NCBI GenBank assembly: GCA_902461815.1
Contig: CABPZE010000023.1
Coordinates: forward strand, 1 to 29,493
Direction of reading: 5' to 3'
Length of the DNA stretch: 29,493 bases
DNA from: CAG-390 sp003523225
Lineage (GTDB): Bacteria; Bacillota; Clostridia; Oscillospirales; CAG-272
Numbering within the stretch: the first letter of the stretch is position 1; the number at the start of each line of letters is the position of its first letter. Positions 15,370 through 23,548 of this stretch are shown in pieces. The notes beneath the pieces were generated by a model. The model was given only the letters and a program-made list of their open reading frames with translations. It was not told the DNA's origin and searched no databases. Made by a program: the position numbers and the translations under genes.

Positions 15370-16872
15370 ATGAAAGACGAAACAGCTCGCATCCTCAGAA
15401 ACCGCCCTGCCGTAAGGCTGGGGGCGATACTTCTCGCACTTCTCATGCTTGCAGGCGCGCTTTGCTCCTGCGCAGATCAGACGAACGGAGAGATCACCAC
15501 CGAAGACCCGGGTACTGCGACGGTCGATCTGCCCGAAACCACCAGCGATATTTACAGCGACGTGCCGGGTGGCAGCTTCGGGGGCGCGGAGATCCGCATA
15601 CTCAACAACGTAAACTCATGGGCGCTTACCACTCTTGAATCGTCCGAGCAGTACGGCGACACGATATCCGATGCCGTTACCGAGAGAAACAAGATACTTG
15701 AGTCTCAGATAGGCGTAAAGCTGGTCATCGAATCGAACACCAACGTGCTTTCCGCCATCCGCAACGACCAGGATACGCAGAGCAATGTTTACGACTTCTT
15801 CTTTGACATCAGCACCAGCAACGTCAAGCTGATAGCCGAAAACCGACTTGTGGATTTCAACACCATTCCGGGTATGAACCTTGAAAAGGAGTGGTGGTAT
15901 CCCACGACCAGCAGAAGTCTGGCAATAGGTCCTGCCACCTATATGCTGTTCTCGGATATTCATCTTTACTTCCACGAATCCTTCTATGTTTCCATCTTCA
16001 ACAAGGATATGCTTTCCCAGTACGAGGGGCTGGAGGATCCTTACAAGCTCGTTGGGGAGGGCAAGTGGACAATTGACAAGCTGACCGAAATGATGAAGGT
16101 CGTGTCCAGCGACGTTGATGCTTCCGGAGTCAAGGATATTGCGGAATCAACAAGCATTTACGGTCTTGTGGCGCACACCAACAGCGGATATTCAATGATG
16201 GTGGGCTTTGACACGCCCCTGCTTGAGTATGATTCACAGCATATCCCCAGCTCCGACTTCACCGGAGTGAGCGAGCGCTTTGTTGACGCTTACAAAAAGG
16301 TCTAGGGCGCGGTTTATGACACCACTATCTGCGGCAGTCCTATAAGCACCGGATATTCCAAGCTCTCCAACCGCCATCACACTCCCTTCTCCGAGGGACG
16401 CGCCCTGTTTATGTACGAGGTGACCGGTACTCTTAAGGAGCACCGCGACGAGAGCTTCTCCTACGGCATCGTGACCTCGCCGAAATACGATGAGGATCAG
16501 AAGGAATACATATCCCCCATTACCTGCAGCGCGGCGTCGCTTTGCGTGCCGGTTGGCTCTCAGGATCTTGAAAGACTCGGCATCGTGCTTGAAAATATGG
16601 CTGCCATCTCGCACAGAAAGATAAAGCCCGCATATTACGACATTACGCTTTGCTACAAGTACAACAAAGACCCCGCCGCAATTGAAATGCTCAACGTGGT
16701 GTATGCCAACGGCAGATTTGAGCTTGCGTATGTTTACAACTTCGGCAGCATACGCGATACCGTTGAGAACGGCTTCAAAAACGGTGTGACCGAAATTTCG
16801 GGAAGGATCGCCGGAGTCAGAAAGCTCGTTAAAAGAGGCATAGACGATACCCTTAAAGCGCTTGGACTGTAA
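15370..16872 (+). pseudogene. Extracellular solute-binding lipoprotein interrupted by an in-frame TAG
   Basis: The first segment (15370-16305) encodes 311 residues with a signal peptide and the lipobox LCSC (C34), then GGSFGGAEIRILNNVNSWAL and other features of large Clostridial family-1-like solute-binding lipoproteins. It stops at TAG (16303-16305, codon 312). The same frame continues without any other stop to TAA at 16870, adding GAVYDTTICGSPIST and a further 173 residues with matching composition and codon use. Full length would be 500 residues, normal for the family. Either a single nonsense change has killed the gene (CAG to TAG is one step) or the TAG is read through. An internal ATG at 16411 has no good ribosome site. 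No permease genes are adjacent, so it would need a transporter encoded elsewhere. AAGGAGG precedes the start. Confidence 0.8.
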
Positions 16873-16926
16873 AACACGGTTTTACAGCTCATATTGTCAT
16901 TCAGTCTGCTAAAGGAGGCAACACAT

Positions 16927-18015
16927 ATGAAAAAAACCGCTGCTTTTATTCTTGCCATGCTCCTGACTGCCGCGCTTGCGCTGCCGGCGTTTGCAGCGTC
17001 CGCAGCCCCGGATCTTGAGAACGGGCTGGTCGCTCACTACACCTTCGACGAGTATGACCCCGTGTCGCAGACATATGCCGATTCTTCAAAGGTCAATCCC
17101 GGTCCGGTCGAAAAAATGATGGGAACGGCTTACACAAGCCCCGGTCCTGTCGGCAACGCCGCGTATTTTGATTCAAACACCGTATATATGTCGGATTATC
17201 AGGCTCTCGGTGACAAGATGCTCGGCCTTTCCGCCATGACCTTCTCGGTCTGGGTCTATGCCGACAGCTTTCCCGTCACCTCTGAGGACAAAAACCGCTA
17301 CATCTTCACTACCCAGTCGTGGGAGGTGGGAGACCTGCATCTCAATTTCGTCTGGGGCGACTACCCCGGCTCATGCCAGGTCTGCATAAAGGGCAACGGC
17401 AAAGCACCCACAGGCGGAATTTATGAGGAAAAGGCGTTTACCTATTACCGCACCCCGCAGCTTGACACGAAAAAGTGGAATCTCATGACGCTGGTCTATG
17501 ATACCAACACCAATACCATTAAATTTTATCTTAACGGCACGCTTTCGGAGACCGCAACGTACTCCGCCACCGTTCCGGTAAATATTTCGGCAATAACCAT
17601 CGGCAACAATTACGAGGTAGGCAAATATCCCGGCTTTGAAGGGTATCTTGACGATATGCGCATATATGACCGCGCGCTTTCCGACGCCGAGGTAATGGCG
17701 CTGTCAAAGCTGGGCAACGATATCGTCGAGCCCTCTCCCGTGCCGATAGCGGACGTTGAGGAGACAAAGCCGGCGTCCACTCAGACCGAAAAGACGGAGA
17801 CCACCGCCGAGCCGGCAACAAGCACCGCGCCGGAGGCAACATCCGCCCCCGAGGCTTCTCAGCCGGTGCAGCCCGACGGAACGACCGCACCCGCGGCTGA
17901 CAGCACCGACGCTCCCGCAAAGAAGGGCGGCTGCGGCTCATCGGTCGGCGCGATTGCCGGAGTTTTGTCTGTGCTTCCCGCAGCCTTCTGCCTTGCAAGA
18001 AGAAAAAGACGCTGA
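16927..18015 (+). CDS. Secreted LamG/concanavalin-A-like protein with a C-terminal membrane anchor
   Basis: This 362-residue protein has a signal peptide (cleavage after LPAFA, about residue 23). It carries one LamG-type jelly-roll domain (about 32-262) beginning GLVAHYTFDE, with FSVWVYADSF, WNLMTLVYDTNTNTIKFYLNG and closing GYLDDMRIYDRALSDAEV. Residues about 265-330 are a Pro/Thr/Glu/Ala linker. The tail KKGGCGSSVGAIAGVLSVLP then AAFCLARRKRR is a Gly-Cys-Gly motif, hydrophobic helix and basic end, which looks like a cell-surface anchoring signal. Such domains bind carbohydrate or are inactive relatives of glycosidases, and no catalytic pair is visible. The ATG at 16927 is chosen over 16894 because AAAGGAGG and the signal peptide fit it. 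The gene follows the solute-binding gene by 54 bases. Confidence 0.87.
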   Translation: MKKTAAFILAMLLTAALALPAFAASAAPDLENGLVAHYTFDEYDPVSQTYADSSKVNPGPVEKMMGTAYTSPGPVGNAAYFDSNTVYMSDYQALGDKMLGLSAMTFSVWVYADSFPVTSEDKNRYIFTTQSWEVGDLHLNFVWGDYPGSCQVCIKGNGKAPTGGIYEEKAFTYYRTPQLDTKKWNLMTLVYDTNTNTIKFYLNGTLSETATYSATVPVNISAITIGNNYEVGKYPGFEGYLDDMRIYDRALSDAEVMALSKLGNDIVEPSPVPIADVEETKPASTQTEKTETTAEPATSTAPEATSAPEASQPVQPDGTTAPAADSTDAPAKKGGCGSSVGAIAGVLSVLPAAFCLARRKRR

Positions 18016-18073
18016 GGAATATTTGCCCTGACCGAAGCTAAAGCATCAGGTGCGCACCTGAAAAATCAGTTTT

Positions 18074-18104
18074 GCTGCTGTCGCGCCATGTGCGCGACAG
18101 CAGC
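18074..18104 (+). terminator. Hairpin between the LamG gene and the kinase gene
   Basis: GCTGCTGTCGCGC and GCGCGACAGCAGC form a perfect 13-bp stem with a 5-base loop. It lacks a T-tract and ends 16 bases before the kinase start, so it may be a barrier or a translation-control hairpin. Confidence 0.45.
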
Positions 18105-18119
18105 TGTGTGAGGATATTT

Positions 18120-18767
18120 ATGAAAGAGCATAATCAGAGCGCCGCCGGGCGCGGAAAGTTTATTGTATTAGAAGGCGGAGACGGCTGCGGAAAGACCACG
18201 CAGGCGGCGCGGCTGTGCCGCAGGCTCGGAGCGGAAAGAGGCAGAAAGTGTCTTTCCGAACGGGAGCCGGATTTTCGCAATGTGGCGGGAGCCGTTACGC
18301 GATCGGCATACTACGGCAGTGTAAGGATACTTCCGGAAACTCTGGCGTATCTTCACGTTGCCGACAGGCTTGAGCATATAGCTTTTATGCTTCCGCTTCT
18401 CAGAGAGGGTTGTGACATCGTCTGCGACAGATACTACCCCTCGAATATGGCGTACAACCGCACGCCGAGGCTTTCGATGGAGCAGATATACGAGCTGAAC
18501 CGTCCCTGTTTTGAAACGCTTGACGCCGACCTGATAATTTATCTTGACGTTCCGCCGGAGGAAACTGCCCGTCGGAGAGCGGCTGACCGCACCGCCGAGG
18601 AGCTTTTTGACGCCGATGAGGCGCAGCGCTCCGTTTACCGCAATTACCGTGAGACGCTTGATTTTCTTTCTGCGAGGGGAAGACGGGTTGCCGTTATTGA
18701 CGCTTCGCGCCCCGAGGCTGAGGTGGCGGAGGACATATGGCTGGCTGTCGCCGGGCTGTTTGAATGA
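18120..18767 (+). CDS. Thymidylate-kinase-like P-loop kinase
   Basis: This 215-residue cytoplasmic protein resembles dTMP kinase, which makes dTDP from dTMP. The P-loop is EGGDGCGKTT (about 18-27), the DR motif is in DIVCDRYYPSNMAYN, and a LID-like stretch lies in ARRRAADRTAEELFD. Canonical TMKs have REPGGT after the P-loop region. Here the match is SEREPDFRNVAGAV, so the substrate site differs and the exact nucleotide is not certain. This variant type may replace or duplicate the usual tmk. The frame is open from 18072, but the ATG at 18120 follows GTGAGG and starts just before the conserved domain. A hairpin at about 18771-18799 follows the stop. Confidence 0.82.
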   Translation: MKEHNQSAAGRGKFIVLEGGDGCGKTTQAARLCRRLGAERGRKCLSEREPDFRNVAGAVTRSAYYGSVRILPETLAYLHVADRLEHIAFMLPLLREGCDIVCDRYYPSNMAYNRTPRLSMEQIYELNRPCFETLDADLIIYLDVPPEETARRRAADRTAEELFDADEAQRSVYRNYRETLDFLSARGRRVAVIDASRPEAEVAEDIWLAVAGLFE

Positions 18768-18865
18768 TTCCGGAAGCACGGTATTCCGGTGCTTTTCCGG
18801 ATGCCTGATATATAAAGCTTCAAATTAAATCTCCTGTTCAGGAGAAATCACCACGGAGGAAAACC

Positions 18866-20623
18866 ATGATAAATGGCAAAAAAATCAAAGCCCTTGCCCG
18901 GGTAATTTCGCTCGGACTCATGATCGTCTGCATTGCCGGCTCCTTTGCCGGCTGTACACCGTCCGGAGGCGGAGACACCACCACTGCCGACGCCGAACCG
19001 ACGGATAATCCGCAAACCAACGAAGAACCCCAAACCACAGAAGAACCACAAACGGAGGAACCTATTGTGACCACGGAAGAGCAAACCCAAGCGCCCGAAA
19101 AGGAGCCGCTCCCCTTTGATGAGAAGATAAACGTACTTTTCATCGGCAACAGCTACACTTACTACAACGACATGCCGGTGATTTTCCGCAGCCTTGCAAT
19201 ATCTGCGGGATATAAGAAAGCCGGCTCGGTAAGTGTTACAAAGGGCGCATACACCCTTGCACAGTTTGCGTCAGCCTCCGACCCTATGGGTCAGCAGGTC
19301 GAGACGATGCTTAAGGGTACTACAAAATTCGATTACATAGTGATCCAGGAGCAGTCGGAAAGACCCGCCTCCGACCCCGCTCTCTTTTATGACGGCGTGC
19401 GCGCGATGGCGGCAAAGATCAAGCAGTACCAGCCCGACGCAAAGGTGGTGCTTTACGCCACATGGGGACGCAAAGCGGGACATTCTACCCTGACTAAGAA
19501 CGGCTGGACGACCGAGCAGATGCACACGCTTCTGCGCTCTGCATATGACGCGATAGGCGAGGAAATGGGCTTTACCGTTTCTCATGCCGGAGCCGCCTTC
19601 CTTGACGTTTATACAAACAAGCCCTCGATAGAGCTTTACAATGCTGATAAAACGCATCCGTCCCCTGCCGGATCATATCTTATCGCGTGCGTGCATTACG
19701 CCACCATCTTCGGGCGCTCTCCCGTCGGCATAGAATACACCGCCGGACTTTCCGCCGATGATGCAAGATATCTCCAGGAGGCGGCATACCGCGCAGTATT
19801 TGAGCTTGCGGAGCTGCCCGAGGCAGACCGCCAGAGCTCGGTCGGCGTTACCGCCGTGGGACGCGAGACTCCCAACCTTGTTTACGGCGACACCGTAAAC
19901 CTTGCTTCTGCTCCTACTTCGACCCTGCTGACCATCGTTGACGGCAGCGACGGCAAGCGCAATTTTACCGGCATACGCGGCGACAAGAACGCCGTATGCT
20001 CCTCGGTAAGCGGCAGCTCGTTTACCGACGCGCAGCTTGCCGACCTTGCCGATATCGGATACGGTGTGTCCCTCATCGGCGCAACCTCCATCCCGACCTC
20101 GACCAAGGTCGGCGAGACCTTTACCGCGCTGCAGGCGCTGGTGAACGGACACTGGGGCTCGTCCTACATGGCTAACTTCAAATTTGGCAGCAAGAAATAC
20201 GACGTTTCGGGCAAAGAGGACGCCTCCGGAAAATACGTCGGACTTATCACGCTCAACTTTGGCTCCAAAAAGACCTTTGACGCTATCGGATATTACTCCG
20301 GAAACCTTGAGGGCTTCCCGCAGGCGGCTGACGTTTACGTCAGCGACGACGGAGTAAACTGGACGCTCGTCCCCTCTGCGTCATACAATGCTGCGGCGAT
20401 GGCAAAGGACAACAAAACGCTCATTAACATCGGACAGAGCGTTCCCGACCTGTGGCCGGGCTACAACAATGTTGCAAACGCCTCCTGCTTGTTTTCAATG
20501 AACGGCACGTCCGGCAAGTATATACGCATAGGCGTAATACTCGGCAAGGGTGACCCTGCAGCCATTTCCGCCACCGCAGTACAGGATATCAACACCCGCG
20601 AGCTTGTTGTTTACGGAAATTGA
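18866..20623 (+). CDS. SGNH-hydrolase lipoprotein with a discoidin-like C-terminal domain
   Basis: This 585-residue lipoprotein has the lipobox FAGC (C30) and a Thr/Glu/Pro-rich linker (35-83) with repeated EEPQT. It then carries an SGNH/GDSL-type esterase domain: VLFIGNSYTYYNDMP gives block I with nucleophile S96, and DKTHPSPAGSYLIA gives the catalytic D261 and H264. The His-rich GHSTLTKNGW stretch is typical of DUF4886-like members. The last roughly 170 residues contain AADVYVSDDGVNWTLVPSAS and KYIRIGVILGKG before NTRELVVYG, as in F5/8 type C carbohydrate-binding folds. A surface esterase removing acetyl or other acyl groups from glycans is plausible. GGAGGA precedes the ATG. The gene fits functionally with the LamG protein encoded upstream. 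Confidence 0.85.
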   Translation: MINGKKIKALARVISLGLMIVCIAGSFAGCTPSGGGDTTTADAEPTDNPQTNEEPQTTEEPQTEEPIVTTEEQTQAPEKEPLPFDEKINVLFIGNSYTYYNDMPVIFRSLAISAGYKKAGSVSVTKGAYTLAQFASASDPMGQQVETMLKGTTKFDYIVIQEQSERPASDPALFYDGVRAMAAKIKQYQPDAKVVLYATWGRKAGHSTLTKNGWTTEQMHTLLRSAYDAIGEEMGFTVSHAGAAFLDVYTNKPSIELYNADKTHPSPAGSYLIACVHYATIFGRSPVGIEYTAGLSADDARYLQEAAYRAVFELAELPEADRQSSVGVTAVGRETPNLVYGDTVNLASAPTSTLLTIVDGSDGKRNFTGIRGDKNAVCSSVSGSSFTDAQLADLADIGYGVSLIGATSIPTSTKVGETFTALQALVNGHWGSSYMANFKFGSKKYDVSGKEDASGKYVGLITLNFGSKKTFDAIGYYSGNLEGFPQAADVYVSDDGVNWTLVPSASYNAAAMAKDNKTLINIGQSVPDLWPGYNNVANASCLFSMNGTSGKYIRIGVILGKGDPAAISATAVQDINTRELVVYGN

Positions 20624-20645
20624 CAATAAAAAATTCATTTTGGTC

Positions 20646-20674
20646 TTTACAAATACGCGGGTGTGTGATATAAT
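20646..20674 (+). promoter_or_regulatory. Promoter of rpsO
   Basis: TTTACA (20646-20651) and TATAAT (20669-20674), spacing 17, about 130 bases upstream of the rpsO start. The intervening leader contains inverted segments (CCGGTCT and AGACCG near 20728-20750) and may be the S15 autoregulatory leader, which cannot be confirmed by eye. Confidence 0.75.
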
Positions 20675-20806
20675 AAAAATGTATGTCGGTAATTTTGCGC
20701 CGGCAGAACAAAAAATGACGCAGACCCGGTCTCCGGATATAAGACCGCAAGGCTATTCACCCGCCGGTTGCTGAGTCCGCGCATAAAAAAACATGAGGTG
20801 AATGAA

Positions 20807-21070
20807 ATGACCAAAGAAGAAAAGCTTGCCATCATCGAGGAGTATGCTACGCACGAAGGCGACACAGGCTCGCCCGAGGTACAGATAGCCCTTCTCACCA
20901 GCAGAATCAACTCTCTTACCGAGCATCTGAAGAAGAACAACAACGACCATCACAGCCGTCGCGGTCTTCTGAAAATGGTCGGTCACAGAAGAAATCTGCT
21001 CAACTATCTGATGAAGGTAGATATCGAGCGTTACCGCGCCATTATCGCCAGACTCAACATCAGAAAGTGA
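20807..21070 (+). CDS. rpsO: 30S ribosomal protein S15
   Basis: This 87-residue protein is S15 over its full length. It has HEGDTGSPEVQIALLTSRIN, LTEHLKKNNNDHHSRRGLL and a C-terminal KVDIERYRAIIARLNIRK, close to the usual 88-89 residues. S15 binds 16S rRNA early in small-subunit assembly at the three-way junction of the central domain. The ATG at 20807 follows GAGGTG at the right spacing. The open frame to 20768 is leader. The order rpsO-pnp is conserved across bacteria and is kept here. Confidence 0.98.
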   Translation: MTKEEKLAIIEEYATHEGDTGSPEVQIALLTSRINSLTEHLKKNNNDHHSRRGLLKMVGHRRNLLNYLMKVDIERYRAIIARLNIRK

Positions 21071-21092
21071 AAATGCAAGGGTGAAGAGCGAA

Positions 21093-21277
21093 GAATGCCG
21101 CGTTTTTTACACGGCATTCCGCCCTTTGCCCTTTGCTTTCAAAAAACGCCGTAAAAACGGCAGGTAATGCGAACGAAACCCGCAAAGGACAGCATTTAAC
21201 CGTGCGCCCCGCGAGGTCTTCCATAGCGGCAGTATCTGCTTTGCAGTACAGCTGCATATCGGGGGGCTTGCGGTTAA
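21093..21277 (+). promoter_or_regulatory. Structured rpsO-pnp leader
   Basis: A hairpin GAATGCCG/CGGCATTC (21093-21119) follows rpsO. A longer stem begins TTAACCG (21196-21202) and closes with CGGTTAA (21271-21277), with inner GCGCCCC/GGGGGGC and GCAG/CTGC pairing. It ends 42 bases before the pnp start. In E. coli the rpsO-pnp spacer hairpin is the target of RNase III and PNPase autoregulation. A similar role here is inference. Confidence 0.5.
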
Positions 21278-21319
21278 GTGCTAACCTGGGCGGGAACGTA
21301 TAAATTCAGGAGGTACGAA

Positions 21320-23431
21320 ATGTACGAAATCAAAAGCACAACCATGCAGTTCCCGAACCGGAAGCTGTTCAACTACACCTTCGCCGGCAGACCCCTTTCG
21401 GTAGAGGTCGGAAAAATGGCGGGACTTGCCAACGGCTCCTGCCTTGTCAGATATGGCGATACCGCAGTGCTCTGCTGCGCTACGGCGTCAGAAAAACCCC
21501 GTGACGGCATAGACTTTCTGCCGCTGTCGGTAGACTACGAGGAAAGAATGTACGCTGCGGGCAAGATCCCCGGCGGATACCTCAAGAGAGAGGGCAAGCC
21601 GAGCGAAAAGGCTATCCTTACCGCCCGCGTCATTGACCGCCCCATCCGTCCCCTTTTCCCGAAGGATCTGCGCAATGACGTTGCGCTGACCCTTACCGTT
21701 ATGTCGGTCGATCAGGACTGTTCTCCCGAAATCACCGCCATGCTCGGCGCGTCCATCGCACTGTCCATTTCCGATATTCCGTGGAACGGACCGATCGGCG
21801 GCGTGTTCATGGGTCTTGTTGACGGCGAGCTGGTCGTCAACCCCACCGAGGCACAGCGCGCCAAGAGCGATCTTGACCTGACGGTCGCCGCTTCCATGGG
21901 CAAGGTCGTTATGATCGAGGCGGGCGCAAACGAGGTCGCCGACGACGTAATGTACGACGCCATCATGAAGGCTCATGCCGAGATCAAGGAGCTGCTCGGT
22001 TTTGTCAATGCAATAATCGACGAGGTCGGCAAGCCCAAATTCTCATATCCGTCCTGCGAGCTTGACCACGATATGTTCGATAAGATCTTCGCCTTCTGCG
22101 AGGCTGATCTGATGAACGCGCTCGACACCGACGACAAGAACGTCCGCGACGAAAGAATGGTCCCGATCGAGGACGCAATACTTGAAAAGTTCGGCGAGGA
22201 ATATCCCGACCTGCCGGTTCAGATGCCCGAGCTGGTCTACAAGATGCAGAAAAAGGTGGTGCGCCGCTGGCTGCTTGAGGGCAAGCGTGTTGACGGACGT
22301 GCACTCAACCAGATCCGTCCTCTTGCCGCCGAGGTGGGACTCTTCAAGAGAGTACACGGCTCGGGAATGTTCACCCGCGGTCAGACGCAGGTCGTCACTA
22401 TGGCGACGCTCGGCACTCTTGCCGAGGCGCAGATGCTTGACGGCATTGACAGCGAGGATTCCAAGAGATATATGCATCACTACAATATGCCCGGCTTCTC
22501 GACCGGTGAAGCCAAAGCGACCCGCAGCCCCGGCAGACGTGAGATAGGCCACGGCGCGCTGGCTGAGCGTTCGCTCGTTCCCGTGCTTCCCTCACCCGAG
22601 GAGTTCCCCTATGCCATCCGTCTGGTTTCCGAGGTCATTTCCTCCAACGGCTCGACCTCTCAGGCGTCGGTCTGCGGTTCTACTCTCGCCCTTATGGACG
22701 CCGGCGTGCCGATAAAGGCTCCCGTCGCCGGAATCTCCTGCGGTCTTATCACCGAGGGCGAAAAATGGATGACGATGATAGACATTCAGGGCGTTGAGGA
22801 CTTCTACGGCGATATGGACTTCAAGGTAGCCGGAACCCACAAGGGTATCACCTCCATTCAGATGGATCTCAAGATTGACGGACTTACTCCCGAGATCATT
22901 AAGTCCGCGCTTGAAATGACTCATGCCGGACGCGACTATATCATCGACGAGGTACTGCTCAAGGCAATTCCCGCGCCCCGCGCCGAGGTTTCCGAGTACG
23001 CTCCCAAGATGATGACTATCCACATCGACCCCGATAAGATCCGCGAGGTCATAGGCAAGGGCGGCTCGGTCATTCAGAAGATCGTAGCCGATACCGGCGC
23101 CAAGATCGACATCGAGGATGACGGTACTGTCTACATCGCCGCCGTCAACCGCGCCTCCGCCGACGCCGCCAAGGCGACCATCGACGCCATCTGCTTTGAG
23201 CCTGTGGTCGGCACCGTTTACACCGGAAAGGTCACGGGCATCAAGGAGTTCGGCTGCTTTGTCGAGTACGCGCCCGGCAAGGAGGGAATGGTACACATTT
23301 CCCGCATCACCGACCACCGCATAGACAAGGTCGAGGACGTGCTGAAGCTCGGAGACGTCGTAAAGGTCAAGTATATAGGTCTTGACAAGAAGGGACGCAT
23401 GGACTTCTCGATAAGAGATGCTCAGGGCTGA
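21320..23431 (+). CDS. pnp: Polyribonucleotide nucleotidyltransferase (PNPase)
   Basis: This 703-residue protein has the whole PNPase architecture. The first RNase PH domain contains GLANGSCLVRYGDTAVLCCA and ERMYAAGKIPGGYLKREG, followed by the helical linker. The second RNase PH domain contains VDGRALNQIRPLAAEVGLF, GSGMFTRGQTQVV and YGDMDFKVAGTHKGITSIQMD. A KH domain (about 563-615, GKGGSVIQKI) and an S1 domain (about 627-703, KEFGCFVEYAPGKEGMVHIS) follow. It degrades RNA 3' to 5' with phosphate and is part of RNA turnover complexes. Length equals the family norm. The ATG at 21320 follows AGGAGG, and the longer frame to 21278 has no support. Confidence 0.98.
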   Translation: MYEIKSTTMQFPNRKLFNYTFAGRPLSVEVGKMAGLANGSCLVRYGDTAVLCCATASEKPRDGIDFLPLSVDYEERMYAAGKIPGGYLKREGKPSEKAILTARVIDRPIRPLFPKDLRNDVALTLTVMSVDQDCSPEITAMLGASIALSISDIPWNGPIGGVFMGLVDGELVVNPTEAQRAKSDLDLTVAASMGKVVMIEAGANEVADDVMYDAIMKAHAEIKELLGFVNAIIDEVGKPKFSYPSCELDHDMFDKIFAFCEADLMNALDTDDKNVRDERMVPIEDAILEKFGEEYPDLPVQMPELVYKMQKKVVRRWLLEGKRVDGRALNQIRPLAAEVGLFKRVHGSGMFTRGQTQVVTMATLGTLAEAQMLDGIDSEDSKRYMHHYNMPGFSTGEAKATRSPGRREIGHGALAERSLVPVLPSPEEFPYAIRLVSEVISSNGSTSQASVCGSTLALMDAGVPIKAPVAGISCGLITEGEKWMTMIDIQGVEDFYGDMDFKVAGTHKGITSIQMDLKIDGLTPEIIKSALEMTHAGRDYIIDEVLLKAIPAPRAEVSEYAPKMMTIHIDPDKIREVIGKGGSVIQKIVADTGAKIDIEDDGTVYIAAVNRASADAAKATIDAICFEPVVGTVYTGKVTGIKEFGCFVEYAPGKEGMVHISRITDHRIDKVEDVLKLGDVVKVKYIGLDKKGRMDFSIRDAQG

Positions 23432-23461
23432 TTTTCCGCTGACATTTCAATAAAATAGCTG

Positions 23462-23511
23462 CCCGCCGCGCATATTTTTTGGTAATCAACGAAAACTATA
23501 TGCACGGCGGG
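23462..23511 (+). terminator. Stem-loop downstream of pnp
   Basis: CCCGCCGCGCATAT (23462-23475) pairs with ATATGCACGGCGGG (23498-23511) with one mismatch and a 22-base loop. No T-tract follows. It may mark the 3' end of the rpsO-pnp transcript or act as a stabiliser. Confidence 0.45.
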
Positions 23512-23548
23512 TTATCCAAACAAAACCAATTTCAGGGAGGAAGGCATA

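Noticed and set aside
16303..16305. Pyrrolysine at the in-frame TAG
   Set aside because: Pyrrolysine is known mainly in methylamine methyltransferases; a solute-binding protein is not a plausible user, and no pyl genes are in the window.
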